A stretch of DNA of 64,000 bases from Thermoleophilales bacterium (lineage in GTDB: Bacteria; Actinomycetota; Thermoleophilia; Solirubrobacterales; 70-9), in NCBI GenBank assembly GCA_020636895.1, contig JACJWZ010000001.1:1231501-1295500 (forward strand), written 5' to 3'. The notes under the pieces were generated by a model. It saw nothing but the letters and a program-made list of their open reading frames with translations. It was not told where the DNA came from and ran no database searches. Below are positions 1-6,862 of the stretch, piece after piece. A program made the translations under genes and the position numbers. Each line of letters starts with the position of its first letter. Position 1 is the stretch's first letter.

Positions 1-673
1 GCGCCGTGAACCGCGGGCAGAGCTCGGGAACCTGGACGGCCACGGACGCGTGGTCGCTCGCGTCGTCCTCGCCGGAGGCCTCGGCGTCGGTGGCCCAGGG
101 AGCCTCGGCGAGGGGCGCGCCGGTGACCGCGTGCACCTCGCGGGCGATGCCGAAGAGCCCGAAGCAGTCGGCGCGGTTGGGCGTGATCTCAAGCTCGAGG
201 ACGGTCTCCGACACCGGCAGCACCTCGGCAAGCGGCGCGCCGGGCGCCGCGTCCGTCTCGAGCACCGCGATACCGTCGGAGTCCTCCCCGAGCTCCATCT
301 CCGTCTCCGAGAGGATCATCCCCGCCGACTCGATGCCGCGGAGCTTCGCCTTGCCGAGCTTCGTCCCCCCTGGCATGACGGCACCCGGGAGGACGACCGC
401 GACGGTCTGGCCGGCGGCGACGTTCGGTGCCCCGCAGACGATCGTCCGCGGCTCGTCGTCGCCCGTGTCGACGGTGCAGACGCGCAGCCGGTCGGCGTTG
501 GGGTGCTGCTCGGCCGCAAGCACGGAGCCGACGACGAAGCCGTCGGCGGAGGGCGCGCCGATCTCGAGCACGCGCTCCACCTCGGTGCCGGTCATCGAGA
601 GGCGCTCGGAGAGTTCACGGGCCTCCAGCCCGGGGTCGCAGAGCGAGCGCAGCCAAGCCATCGGGGCGCGCAT
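1..673 (-). CDS. pheT: Phenylalanine--tRNA ligase beta subunit, N-terminal part (runs off the window)
   Basis: This is the beta chain of the alpha2-beta2 phenylalanyl-tRNA synthetase, which charges tRNA-Phe in the cytoplasm. The gene starts at 673 with an ATG that overlaps the pheS stop (TGATG), so the pair is translationally coupled. About 224 codons lie in the window. The protein opens MRAPMAWLRSLCDPGLEA, and roughly residues 40-150 read as the EMAP/OB-fold tRNA-binding domain (HPNADRLRVC, IVCGAPNV, SAGMILSETEMELGED). The beginning of the B3/B4 editing region follows (LEITPNRADCFGLFGIARE). The rest of the gene, including the B5 and catalytic-like domains, lies beyond base 1. Identification is by direct reading of the minus strand and by position after pheS. 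Confidence 0.95.
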   Translation of the reverse strand, partial: MRAPMAWLRSLCDPGLEARELSERLSMTGTEVERVLEIGAPSADGFVVGSVLAAEQHPNADRLRVCTVDTGDDEPRTIVCGAPNVAAGQTVAVVLPGAVMPGGTKLGKAKLRGIESAGMILSETEMELGEDSDGIAVLETDAAPGAPLAEVLPVSETVLELEITPNRADCFGLFGIAREVHAVTGAPLAEAPWATDAEASGEDDASDHASVAVQVPELCPRFTA

Positions 674-1803
674 CAGAACTGCTCCAGCATGCGGACGTCG
701 TCGTCGAAGAACATGCGCAGGTCGGGGACGCCGTGCTTGAGCATCGCGATCCGTTCGATGCCCATCCCGAATGCGAAGCCCTGGACGCGCTCGGGGTCGT
801 AGCCGTGCTCGCGCACGAACCCGAAGACGTTCGGGTCGACCATCCCCGAGCCGAGGATCTCCAGCCACCCGGTCCCCTTGCAAAGGTTGCAGCGCTCCTC
901 GCTCCCGCCGACCGTCATGACGCCAGTACCGGAGCAGCGGAAGCAGGAGACGTCGACCTCGACGCTGGGCTCGGTGAACGGGAAGTAGTGAGGGCGCAGG
1001 CGCAGCTCCCGGTCGGGGCCGAAGATCGCCCGGGCGAAGGTGAGGAGCGTTCCCTTGAGATCGGCGAGGGTGATGTCCTCGCCGACCGCCAGCCCCTCGA
1101 TCTGGTTGAACATCGGGGTGTGGGTCGCGTCGGAGTCGCGACGGTAGGTGCGGCCCGGGACGATGATGAAGATCGGCGGCGTCGCGTCCTCCATGGAGCG
1201 CACCTGCATCGGCGAGGTGTGGGTGCGCAGGAGCACGTCGCGGGGACCCGGCGGCAGCTCCAGCGCGGCGCCGTCGGTGCCGTACAGCTCCGGATCGGCG
1301 CCGAGCGAGGCGGGATCGACGTAGAAGGTGTCCTGGAGCATCCGCGCGGGGTGGCCGGGCGGGTGGTTGAGCGCGGTGAAGTTGTAGTAGTCGTGCTCGA
1401 CCTCGGGGCCCTCCATGACCTTGTAGCCGAGGCCGACGAAGACGTCCTCGATCTCGCGCCGGGTGCGGGTGAGCGGGTGCAGGTGCCCGAGCCGCACCGG
1501 CGGCGTACCGGGCAGGGTCACGTCGATCGACTCGCCCGAGATGCGGGCGTTGAGCTCGGCGGCTTCGAGCTTCTCCTTCGCGGCGCCGAGCAGGCCCTCG
1601 AGCTCGACCCGGGCCTGGTTGCCGGTCTTGCCGACCGGGCCCCGCTGCTCGGGCGGGAGCTCGCCGATCCCGCGCAGGATCGCCGTCAGCTCGGCCTTGC
1701 GCCCGAGATAGCGGACGCGGATGTCCTCGAGCGCGGCCGCGTCCGGCGCCGCGTCGATCGCGGTCCGGGCTTCGTTGCGCAGCTCTTCGATCCGCTCGAG
1801 CAT
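673..1803 (-). CDS. pheS: Phenylalanine--tRNA ligase alpha subunit
   Basis: Class II catalytic subunit of phenylalanyl-tRNA synthetase, 376 residues, the usual family length. The N-terminal ~90 residues form the coiled-coil tRNA-binding arm. Class II motif 2 is seen in GRTYRRDSDATHTPMFNQ, and motif 3 in FAFGMGIERIAML near the end. Between motifs 2 and 3 there is a cysteine-rich insert, CFRCSGTG followed after 10 residues by CNLCKGTG, leading into the conserved GWLEILGSGMV. It looks like a four-Cys zinc site built from two CxxCxGTG halves; a similar, shorter insert is known in other bacterial PheS proteins. The gene lies 5 bp after the rRNA methyltransferase and overlaps pheT. Confidence 0.97.
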   Translation of the reverse strand: MLERIEELRNEARTAIDAAPDAAALEDIRVRYLGRKAELTAILRGIGELPPEQRGPVGKTGNQARVELEGLLGAAKEKLEAAELNARISGESIDVTLPGTPPVRLGHLHPLTRTRREIEDVFVGLGYKVMEGPEVEHDYYNFTALNHPPGHPARMLQDTFYVDPASLGADPELYGTDGAALELPPGPRDVLLRTHTSPMQVRSMEDATPPIFIIVPGRTYRRDSDATHTPMFNQIEGLAVGEDITLADLKGTLLTFARAIFGPDRELRLRPHYFPFTEPSVEVDVSCFRCSGTGVMTVGGSEERCNLCKGTGWLEILGSGMVDPNVFGFVREHGYDPERVQGFAFGMGIERIAMLKHGVPDLRMFFDDDVRMLEQF

Positions 1804-1808
1804 GGTGA

Positions 1809-2546
1809 TCAGCCGTCTCCCCCGGCCGCGAGCGACGATATCCGCTGCAGCCCGATCGCCGCCGCCGCGGCGACATTGAGCGATTCGGCGCCGGAGCGGA
1901 CCGGGATCGTCGCGACGGCGTCACAGCGCTCGACGACGTCGTGGGGAAGGCCGTCCCGCTCACCGCCCAGGCACAGCGTCGGCGGCGAGGCGCCGTCCCC
2001 CGCCATGTCGATCAGGCCGGCGATAGCTCCGTCGAGATCCTCGCCGCCATGCGCGACGAGCGCCAGCCGCGGAGTGGCGGTCGCGTCAATCCCGCCCCTG
2101 ACCGGCGGCGCCGCGAACAGCGCCCCCATCGTCGCCCGGACCGCCTTGGGCGAGTAGGGATCGGCGCTGCCCGGGCCGATGACGGCGGCGCCACCGCTGA
2201 GTGCTGCGACAGTGCGGACGATGGTGCCGACGTTGCCGGGGTCGGAGACGCCGTGCAGGTAGACGGCACCAGCGGCCGGCTCACCCTCGGGAATCGCCCA
2301 GACTGCGATCACTCGGGTCCCTGAGCCCAACGCCGAGATGGAATCGAGCAGGTCGGGCTCCACCTCGTCACCCGCGAGCCCCGACCCGGCCGGAACGAGC
2401 ACCTCCCGGGGCTCCCAGCCTGCCGCCCTGCCGGCCTCCAGCAGATCCTCGCCCTCGGTCACGAAGGCGCCCTCCCGCTCCCGCCACTTGCGGGCCTGAA
2501 GCTTGCGGACGAGGCTGAGCTTGGAGTTGTCGCTGCTGGTGATCAA
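1809..2546 (-). CDS. TrmH/SpoU-family RNA 2'-O-methyltransferase
   Basis: A SPOUT-superfamily methyltransferase (245 residues) that transfers a methyl group from S-adenosylmethionine to a ribose 2'-OH, probably in 23S rRNA. The N-terminal ~75 residues are the substrate-binding domain (NSKLSLVRKLQARKWRERE, with the EGEDLLEA signature). The C-terminal catalytic knot shows all three SpoU motifs: HGVSDPGNVGTIVRTVAALS (motif 1), CLGGERDGLP (motif 2) and IPVRSGAESLNVAAAAAI (motif 3). It sits between rplT and pheS, a common place for this gene in actinobacteria. The exact target nucleotide cannot be read from the sequence. Confidence 0.9.
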   Translation of the reverse strand: MITSSDNSKLSLVRKLQARKWREREGAFVTEGEDLLEAGRAAGWEPREVLVPAGSGLAGDEVEPDLLDSISALGSGTRVIAVWAIPEGEPAAGAVYLHGVSDPGNVGTIVRTVAALSGGAAVIGPGSADPYSPKAVRATMGALFAAPPVRGGIDATATPRLALVAHGGEDLDGAIAGLIDMAGDGASPPTLCLGGERDGLPHDVVERCDAVATIPVRSGAESLNVAAAAAIGLQRISSLAAGGDG

Positions 2547-2571
2547 GTCGCTGTTGCCGTCGGTTCGGGGA

Positions 2572-2600
2572 CAAAAAAAGGCGGTCCATCTTGGACCGCC
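2572..2600 (-). terminator. Rho-independent terminator after rplT
   Basis: An 8-bp perfect stem, GGCGGTCC / GGACCGCC with a 5-base loop, is followed on the minus strand by seven T residues (A-tract at 2573-2579). It lies 26 bp past the rplT stop and separates the ribosomal-protein pair from the methyltransferase-pheST unit, whose start (2546) is just downstream. Confidence 0.85.
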
Positions 2601-2626
2601 CGGGGAAAGTCGTGATGTGACCGCCG

Positions 2627-2983
2627 CTACGCGACGGCCTCCCGGGCCACTTCGGAAAATCGGCGGAACGCCTCGGGATCGCGGACGGCGATGTCGGCGA
2701 GCATTTTCCGGTTCACCTCGACCCCGGCCTCACCGAGGCCGTGCATGAACTGCGAGTAGCTCATCCCGTTCTGGCGGGCGGCAGCGTTGATCCGGGTGAT
2801 CCACAGGCGGCGGAAGTCACGCTTGCGGTTGCGGCGGTCGCGGTAGGCGTACATGCCCGACCGCATGACCTGCTCATTGGCGAACCGGTAGGAGGAGTGC
2901 TTGCGCCCGTAGTAGCCCTTCGCCTGCGCGAGGGTCTTCTTGCGGCGCCGGCGCCGCGCGACTGCGTTGGTTGCGCGCGGCAT
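2627..2983 (-). CDS. rplT: 50S ribosomal protein L20 (bL20)
   Basis: 118 residues, the normal length. It binds 23S rRNA early in large-subunit assembly. The highly basic N-terminus (RRRRRKKTLAQAKGYYGRK) and the globular RNA-binding half (RLWITRINAAARQNGMSYS) are both typical. The stop of rpmI and the start of rplT are directly adjacent (2984/2983), so the two are co-translated. In many bacteria L20 represses its own operon by binding the leader; here the usual infC leader is far away because infC is separated from rpmI by about 3 kb. Confidence 0.98.
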   Translation of the reverse strand: MPRATNAVARRRRRKKTLAQAKGYYGRKHSSYRFANEQVMRSGMYAYRDRRNRKRDFRRLWITRINAAARQNGMSYSQFMHGLGEAGVEVNRKMLADIAVRDPEAFRRFSEVAREAVA

Positions 2984-3187
2984 CTACTTCTTGCCTCCGG
3001 CGAGGAGCTTGCGGACCCGCGGCTGATCGGCGGATGCGATCGGCACGGGGTTGCGCATGTTGCGCTTGCGCTTCGGCGACTTCTTCTCGAGGATGTGGCT
3101 CGAGTACGCGGCCCGCCCCCGGAGCTTGCCGGTGGAGGACTTCTTGAAGCGCTTCTTCGCGCCCGAATGTGACTTCATCTTGGGCAT
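2984..3187 (-). CDS. rpmI: 50S ribosomal protein L35 (bL35)
   Basis: 67 residues beginning MPKMKSHSGAKKRFK, the family N-terminus, so the ATG at 3187 is preferred over an in-frame TTG at 3208. The KKSPKRKRNMRNP stretch and the C-terminal LLAGGKK are standard. No strong Shine-Dalgarno sequence is seen upstream of 3187. The gene normally follows infC directly; here 594 bp of repeat-rich DNA and two aminotransferase genes lie upstream instead, so rpmI-rplT must either use a promoter in 3188-3781 or rely on long read-through from infC. Confidence 0.97.
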   Translation of the reverse strand: MPKMKSHSGAKKRFKKSSTGKLRGRAAYSSHILEKKSPKRKRNMRNPVPIASADQPRVRKLLAGGKK

Positions 3188-3320
3188 CGGGACGGGGTAT
3201 TGAAGCAAAGTGGCCGCATCGCGCGCTGCCGCCCGGCGACGAGCGGAGCCAAGAGACCCTCCGCGAGGCGGGCGCTCGGCGCGGAAACCACGTCATAGGC
3301 GGCCCATGCGCCCCGCGCCG

Positions 3321-3418
3321 GGCGATTGGCGGCGAGGGGAGCATCGGAGATCTCGGTGGGGCCGGCCGTGGCGGGGAGCTCCCACCTCCCGTCGCTGCCC
3401 ATCGTGAGACGCGGGGCG
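3321..3418. repeat. ~98-bp direct repeat, copy 1
   Basis: By eye about 85% identical to 3606-3704. Conserved segments include GAGGGGAGCATCGGAGAT, GCGGGGAGCTCCC and TATCGTGAGA or CATCGTGAGA near the end. It flanks the pair of 49-bp palindromes on the left. Confidence 0.8.
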
Positions 3419-3456
3419 ATGGCCCCGCGCGGCGCGGCACCTCCCTGCCGCGAGCG

Positions 3457-3505
3457 GACGTGTCACCGACAAGCGGGGAATAGCTCCGCTGCTCGGTGAC
3501 AGGTC
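3457..3505 (-). repeat. 49-bp palindromic element, copy A
   Basis: Bounded by GACGTGTCACC and GGTGACAGGTC, an 11-base inverted repeat with a single mismatch. The centre holds a second small inverted repeat (AGCGG ... CCGCT). The minus-strand orientation is assigned by the GACCTGTCACC arm shared by all copies and by the TTCCCCGC core. Same length as the other five full copies. Confidence 0.85.
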
Positions 3506-3527
3506 CGTCGATCCCGGATGCCTGGCA

Positions 3528-3576
3528 GACGTGTCACCCGAGAGCGGGGAATAGGCCCGTTTCCCGGTGACAGGTC
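3528..3576 (-). repeat. 49-bp palindromic element, copy B
   Basis: Second copy of the pair, starting 71 bp after copy A in the same orientation. The arms are identical to copy A (GACGTGTCACC / GGTGACAGGTC) and the TATTCCCCGC core is shared when read on the minus strand. Confidence 0.85.
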
Positions 3577-3605
3577 CAAGACCCATCCGCCACGGCTCGC
3601 GCCGG

Positions 3606-3704
3606 GGCGATGGGCACCGAGGGGAGCATCGGAGATCCCGGCGAGGCCGACCGCCGCGGGGAGCTCCCCACCTCCCTTCACTGCCTATCGTGAGATGCGG
3701 GGCG
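3606..3704. repeat. ~98-bp direct repeat, copy 2
   Basis: Partner of 3321-3418, in the same orientation, on the other side of the palindrome pair; followed directly by GCGGAAACCACG, a motif that precedes copy 1 at about 3281. Confidence 0.8.
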
Positions 3705-3781
3705 CGGAAACCACGCTCAGCGTGGTCCTTGCCCTCCGCGCTCGCAGCGGGAGCGCTTGGCCATCGGCGCTGGGCGCCCGA

Positions 3782-4912
3782 CTAGAGCGCGGCGATCAGC
3801 TCGTCGCAGGCGAGCTCGACGTCGTCCGACGACATCGACGTCGAAAGCGGCATCGCGAGGTGGCGCTCGGCGAAATCCTCGGCCCGCGGGCAGGGGTGCT
3901 CGCGGCCGGCCTCCTCGTAGAGGCCGAGGCTGGTGATCGCCGGGTAGAAGGTGGTCTGGACCCCGCGCTCGGCGAGGGTGGCACGCACGCGGTCCCGGGT
4001 CTCGCGATCGGAGACGACGACCGGAAACGCGAAGTGCCCGGCCCGGCCCACCTCCTCGTCCTCGAACGGCACGGTCAACCCGTCGGCACCGGCGAGCCGC
4101 GCGCGATAGGCGGCCACCGTTCCGCGGAGCTTCCCGAGCTTGTCGTCGAGCGCGCGCAGGTGTGCCGCCGCCATCGCGGCGCGGGGCTCGTCGAGCCGGT
4201 AGTTGAACCCGAGGTCGGTGATGTCGTAGGTCTCGGCGTGGCCGCGGTGGCGGTCCCAGGTGACCGAGGTCATCGCGTGGGAGCGGAGCAGCCGAACACG
4301 ATCTGCGACCTCCTCATCGGCCGTCGCGACGATCCCGCCCTCTCCCACCGGGAGCTGCGTCTTGGCGAAGAACGAGAAGCAGCCGCTCTGGCCGGCGGTC
4401 CCGACCGGGGAGCCGTCCGCGAACGTCGCGCCGACCGATTCGCAGCAGTCCTCGATCAGGGCTATCCCGCGGTCGTCGCAGAGCGCCCGCAGCGCCGCGA
4501 GCTCGAGCGGGTAGCCGAACATGTGGATCGCGAGCACCGCCTTGGTCCGGTCGCTGATCAGCGCCTCGACCGCCTCGGGTTCGAGTAGCGGCCGCCGCTC
4601 GGAGCTGATGTCGGCGAAGACGGTCCTGCCGCCGCACCAGTGGGCCGCGTGCGCGTCGGCGACGAAACCGACCGCGGGGACGATCACCTCGTCCCCCTCC
4701 CCGACGCCCGCCGCGAGGCAGGCGAGGTGGATCCCGGCGGTCCCGCTGGAGACGGCGACCGCGTGCGGGCGCTCGACCGCGGCGGCGAAGTCACCCTCGA
4801 GCGCCTGCGTGCGCGGGCCCATCGTCAGCCAGTTGCTACGCAGGGCCTCCATCGCCGCCTCGATCACGGGCTCGCTCATCCGCACGTCGGCGAGCGGCAG
4901 TCGCCAGGCCAT
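3782..4912 (-). CDS. DegT/DnrJ/EryC1/StrS-family protein, probable PLP lysine replaced
   Basis: 376 residues, fold-type I PLP enzyme of the sugar aminotransferase family. Family landmarks are present: GPRTQALEGDFAAAV, SSGTAGIHLACLAAG, DEVIVPAVGFVA, ALIEDCCESVG and the late FNYRLDEPRAAMA. At the position of the internal-aldimine lysine the sequence is SFFAKTQLPVGEGG, whereas the neighbouring paralogue has SFFPNKVLGVGEGG. Aligned without gaps the lysine column holds Thr185, with a lysine one place earlier (Lys184). Either the active lysine has shifted, or this paralogue is a non-transaminating partner. It starts inside the stop of the upstream paralogue (TGATG), so the two form a coupled unit. 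Substrate unknown; a nucleotide-sugar ketone is typical of the family. Confidence 0.85.
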   Translation of the reverse strand: MAWRLPLADVRMSEPVIEAAMEALRSNWLTMGPRTQALEGDFAAAVERPHAVAVSSGTAGIHLACLAAGVGEGDEVIVPAVGFVADAHAAHWCGGRTVFADISSERRPLLEPEAVEALISDRTKAVLAIHMFGYPLELAALRALCDDRGIALIEDCCESVGATFADGSPVGTAGQSGCFSFFAKTQLPVGEGGIVATADEEVADRVRLLRSHAMTSVTWDRHRGHAETYDITDLGFNYRLDEPRAAMAAAHLRALDDKLGKLRGTVAAYRARLAGADGLTVPFEDEEVGRAGHFAFPVVVSDRETRDRVRATLAERGVQTTFYPAITSLGLYEEAGREHPCPRAEDFAERHLAMPLSTSMSSDDVELACDELIAAL

Positions 4913-6078
4913 CAGCCCTCAACCCCCGCGAAGGCCACCGACTCGCGCAGCGCCGCCGCAACCCGCTCCTGCTGCGCCTCGGTGATGTGCGGGAAGAGCG
5001 GGATCGAGAAGAGGCCGTCCGCGACGCGTTCGGTCACCGGCAACGAGACCTCGCCGTAGGCCTCGATGTAGGCCGTGAAGAGGTGCACCGCGGGGTACAT
5101 CGTCGTCTGCACGCCGTGCTCGCTCGCGAGGCGCTCGCGCAGCGTCCGGCGCGTCGCTGCGTCCGGCGCGAGGACGCCCATCAGATAGCAGGACGAGCAA
5201 TCGAGATCGAAGTCCGCGTAGGGGATCGTCAGCCCGGGCACGTCTGCGAGCAGTTCGCGGTAGCGCGCGACGGCGGCGCGCCGCTCGACGAGTTCGTCCT
5301 CGAGGCGGTGGAAGCGGGAGAGCAGCAGCGCCGCCCGCGGGTCGTCGAAGCGGTAGTTGTAGCCGCGCTCGAGCACGTCGTAGCCGATCGCCTTGCCGCG
5401 GTGGCGGTCGATCGAGACCGCGGTCATGCCCTGCGAGCGCAGCCGCACGATCCGGTCGGCGAGCTCGTCGGAGTCGGTCGTCAGCGCGCCGCCCTCACCC
5501 ACCCCGAGCACCTTGTTGGGGAAGAACGAGAAGCAGCCCATCGCCCCGATCGAGCCGAGCCTGGGGCCATCCCGGTGCTGGCAGGCGCTGGGCGCGTGCG
5601 CGGCGTCCTCGATCAGGCCGATGCCGCGGCGCTCGCAGAGCTCGGCGAGGCGATCGATCTCGACGGCGTAGCCGGCGTAGTGGACCGGGATCACCGCCTT
5701 CGTGCGCTCGTTGACGAGTGACTCGACGTGGTCGACGTCGATCCCGAGATCGCCCTCGGAGACGATGTCGGCGAAGACGGGCCGGGCGCCCGTGTAGCGG
5801 ACCGCGTTGGCGGTGGCGGCGAACGTGACCGACGGAACGATCACCTCGTCGCCGGAGCCGATGTCGAGCGCAAGGCAGGCGAGATGCAGCGCGGCGGTGC
5901 AGCTCGAGAGCGCCACGCCGCGCGAGGTCCCGATGCTCTCGGCGAACTCGCGCTCGAAGCGCTCGGTGCGCTCGCCCATCGTCAGCCAGCCGGAACGAAG
6001 CGCGTCCTCGACCTCGCGCATGTCCTCCTCGGTCACCTGGACATCGAAGACGGGAAGCTGCTCCACCTCGTTGCTCAC
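4912..6078 (-). CDS. DegT/DnrJ/EryC1/StrS-family aminotransferase
   Basis: 388-residue PLP-dependent aminotransferase of the type that aminates keto-sugars for cell-surface glycans or secondary metabolites. Key features: FEREFAESIGTSRGVALSS, DEVIVPSVTFAATANAV, the ring-stacking EDAAHAPSA, and the catalytic lysine in CFSFFPNKVLGVGEGG (about residue 189). I chose GTG at 6078 because AAGGGAG lies five bases upstream; a GTG two codons earlier (6084) has its ribosome site too close. It is translationally coupled to the second paralogue. No other sugar-pathway genes are nearby, which is unusual for this family. Confidence 0.88.
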   Translation of the reverse strand: MSNEVEQLPVFDVQVTEEDMREVEDALRSGWLTMGERTERFEREFAESIGTSRGVALSSCTAALHLACLALDIGSGDEVIVPSVTFAATANAVRYTGARPVFADIVSEGDLGIDVDHVESLVNERTKAVIPVHYAGYAVEIDRLAELCERRGIGLIEDAAHAPSACQHRDGPRLGSIGAMGCFSFFPNKVLGVGEGGALTTDSDELADRIVRLRSQGMTAVSIDRHRGKAIGYDVLERGYNYRFDDPRAALLLSRFHRLEDELVERRAAVARYRELLADVPGLTIPYADFDLDCSSCYLMGVLAPDAATRRTLRERLASEHGVQTTMYPAVHLFTAYIEAYGEVSLPVTERVADGLFSIPLFPHITEAQQERVAAALRESVAFAGVEG

Positions 6079-6154
6079 GAACACTCCCTTCGGCGGGAGG
6101 CGGCGAACCCTTGAAGGGCGAAAGTCAGCGGTCGGGAGGGCGCGATCGAGGCGA

Positions 6155-6715
6155 TCAGGTGGTGCTCGCGGCCTTGCCGGGAGCGAGGACCATGTGCATG
6201 TTGCGGCCCTCCTGCTGGGGCGCCTGCTCGATCACCGCCAGCTCACCGAGGTCGGTGAAAAGACGCTCGAGAAGCATCCGGCCGCGCTCGGGGTGAGCCT
6301 GCTCACGGCCGCGGAACATGATCGTGACCTTGACCTTGTCCTTCTTCCTGAGGAAGCGCTCGACGTGACCCTTCTTGGTCTCGTAGTCGTGGTCGGCGAT
6401 CTTCGGGCGGAGCTTGATCTCGCGTACGTTGACCTGCTGCTGGTGCTTGCGGGCCTGCTTGGCCTTCTGCTCCTGCTCGTACTTGTACTTCGAGTAGTCG
6501 AGCAGGCGGCAGACGGGCGGGCGCGAGTCGGGGGCGACCTCGACGAGGTCGAGATCGGCCTCGCGGGCGATCCGCATCGCCTCGGCGGTCTCGACGACTC
6601 CGATCTGCTCGCTGTCGGCGCCGATCAGCCGCACCTTGGGAACGCGGATCCGCTCGTTGATCCGGGTCTGATCCCGGTCAGGCGGGCGCCGGTCGAAACG
6701 TCTCGGGACCGGCAT
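6155..6715 (-). CDS. infC: Translation initiation factor IF-3
   Basis: 186 residues. It binds the 30S subunit, prevents premature 50S joining and checks the start codon. The N-domain begins at RINERIRVPKVRLIG and ends with the linker region DYSKYKYEQEQKAKQARK; the C-domain has REIKLRPKIADHDYETK and the closing NMHMVLAPGK. About 15 extra residues precede the conserved core, with ATG at 6715 rather than the rare AUU or AUC codon used for autoregulation in other bacteria. There is no good Shine-Dalgarno site, so a downstream start is possible. Downstream of it come the aminotransferases rather than rpmI. Confidence 0.95.
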   Translation of the reverse strand: MPVPRRFDRRPPDRDQTRINERIRVPKVRLIGADSEQIGVVETAEAMRIAREADLDLVEVAPDSRPPVCRLLDYSKYKYEQEQKAKQARKHQQQVNVREIKLRPKIADHDYETKKGHVERFLRKKDKVKVTIMFRGREQAHPERGRMLLERLFTDLGELAVIEQAPQQEGRNMHMVLAPGKAASTT

Positions 6716-6862
6716 CAGCTGCAGGCGCGGGGAAGCGTCAAGCGTGCTGCCCGGGGCGGAAAGGACGAGGAAGGCGCAAGTACTGGGAAACGGGCGCTCA
6801 GCGGCGCGACGGGGTCTCGTTCACTTGCATCGCCGCGGAGCATACATGGGCGAGCGCGGCAT

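Larger units (their letters stand above)
3188..3781. other. Gene-free, repeat-rich spacer upstream of rpmI
   Basis: 594 bp without a convincing gene; short frames here have no family features. It has a nested layout: an imperfect ~98-bp direct repeat (3321-3418 and 3606-3704) brackets two tandem 49-bp palindromic elements (3457-3505, 3528-3576). A further short motif, GCGGAAACCACG, occurs at about 3281 and 3703. It must also carry whatever promoter serves rpmI-rplT, but I could not pick a clear one. Confidence 0.8.

Noticed and set aside
673..1803. PheS zinc-like insert as a novel feature
   Set aside because: Cys-rich CxxCxGxG inserts at this place are, to my knowledge, present in several bacterial PheS groups; the longer spacing here is a minor variation.
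3457..3576. Tandem palindromes considered as a CRISPR array
   Set aside because: Only two copies per locus with 22-33 bp between them, the repeats are 49-bp palindromes with variable centres, and no cas gene is present.
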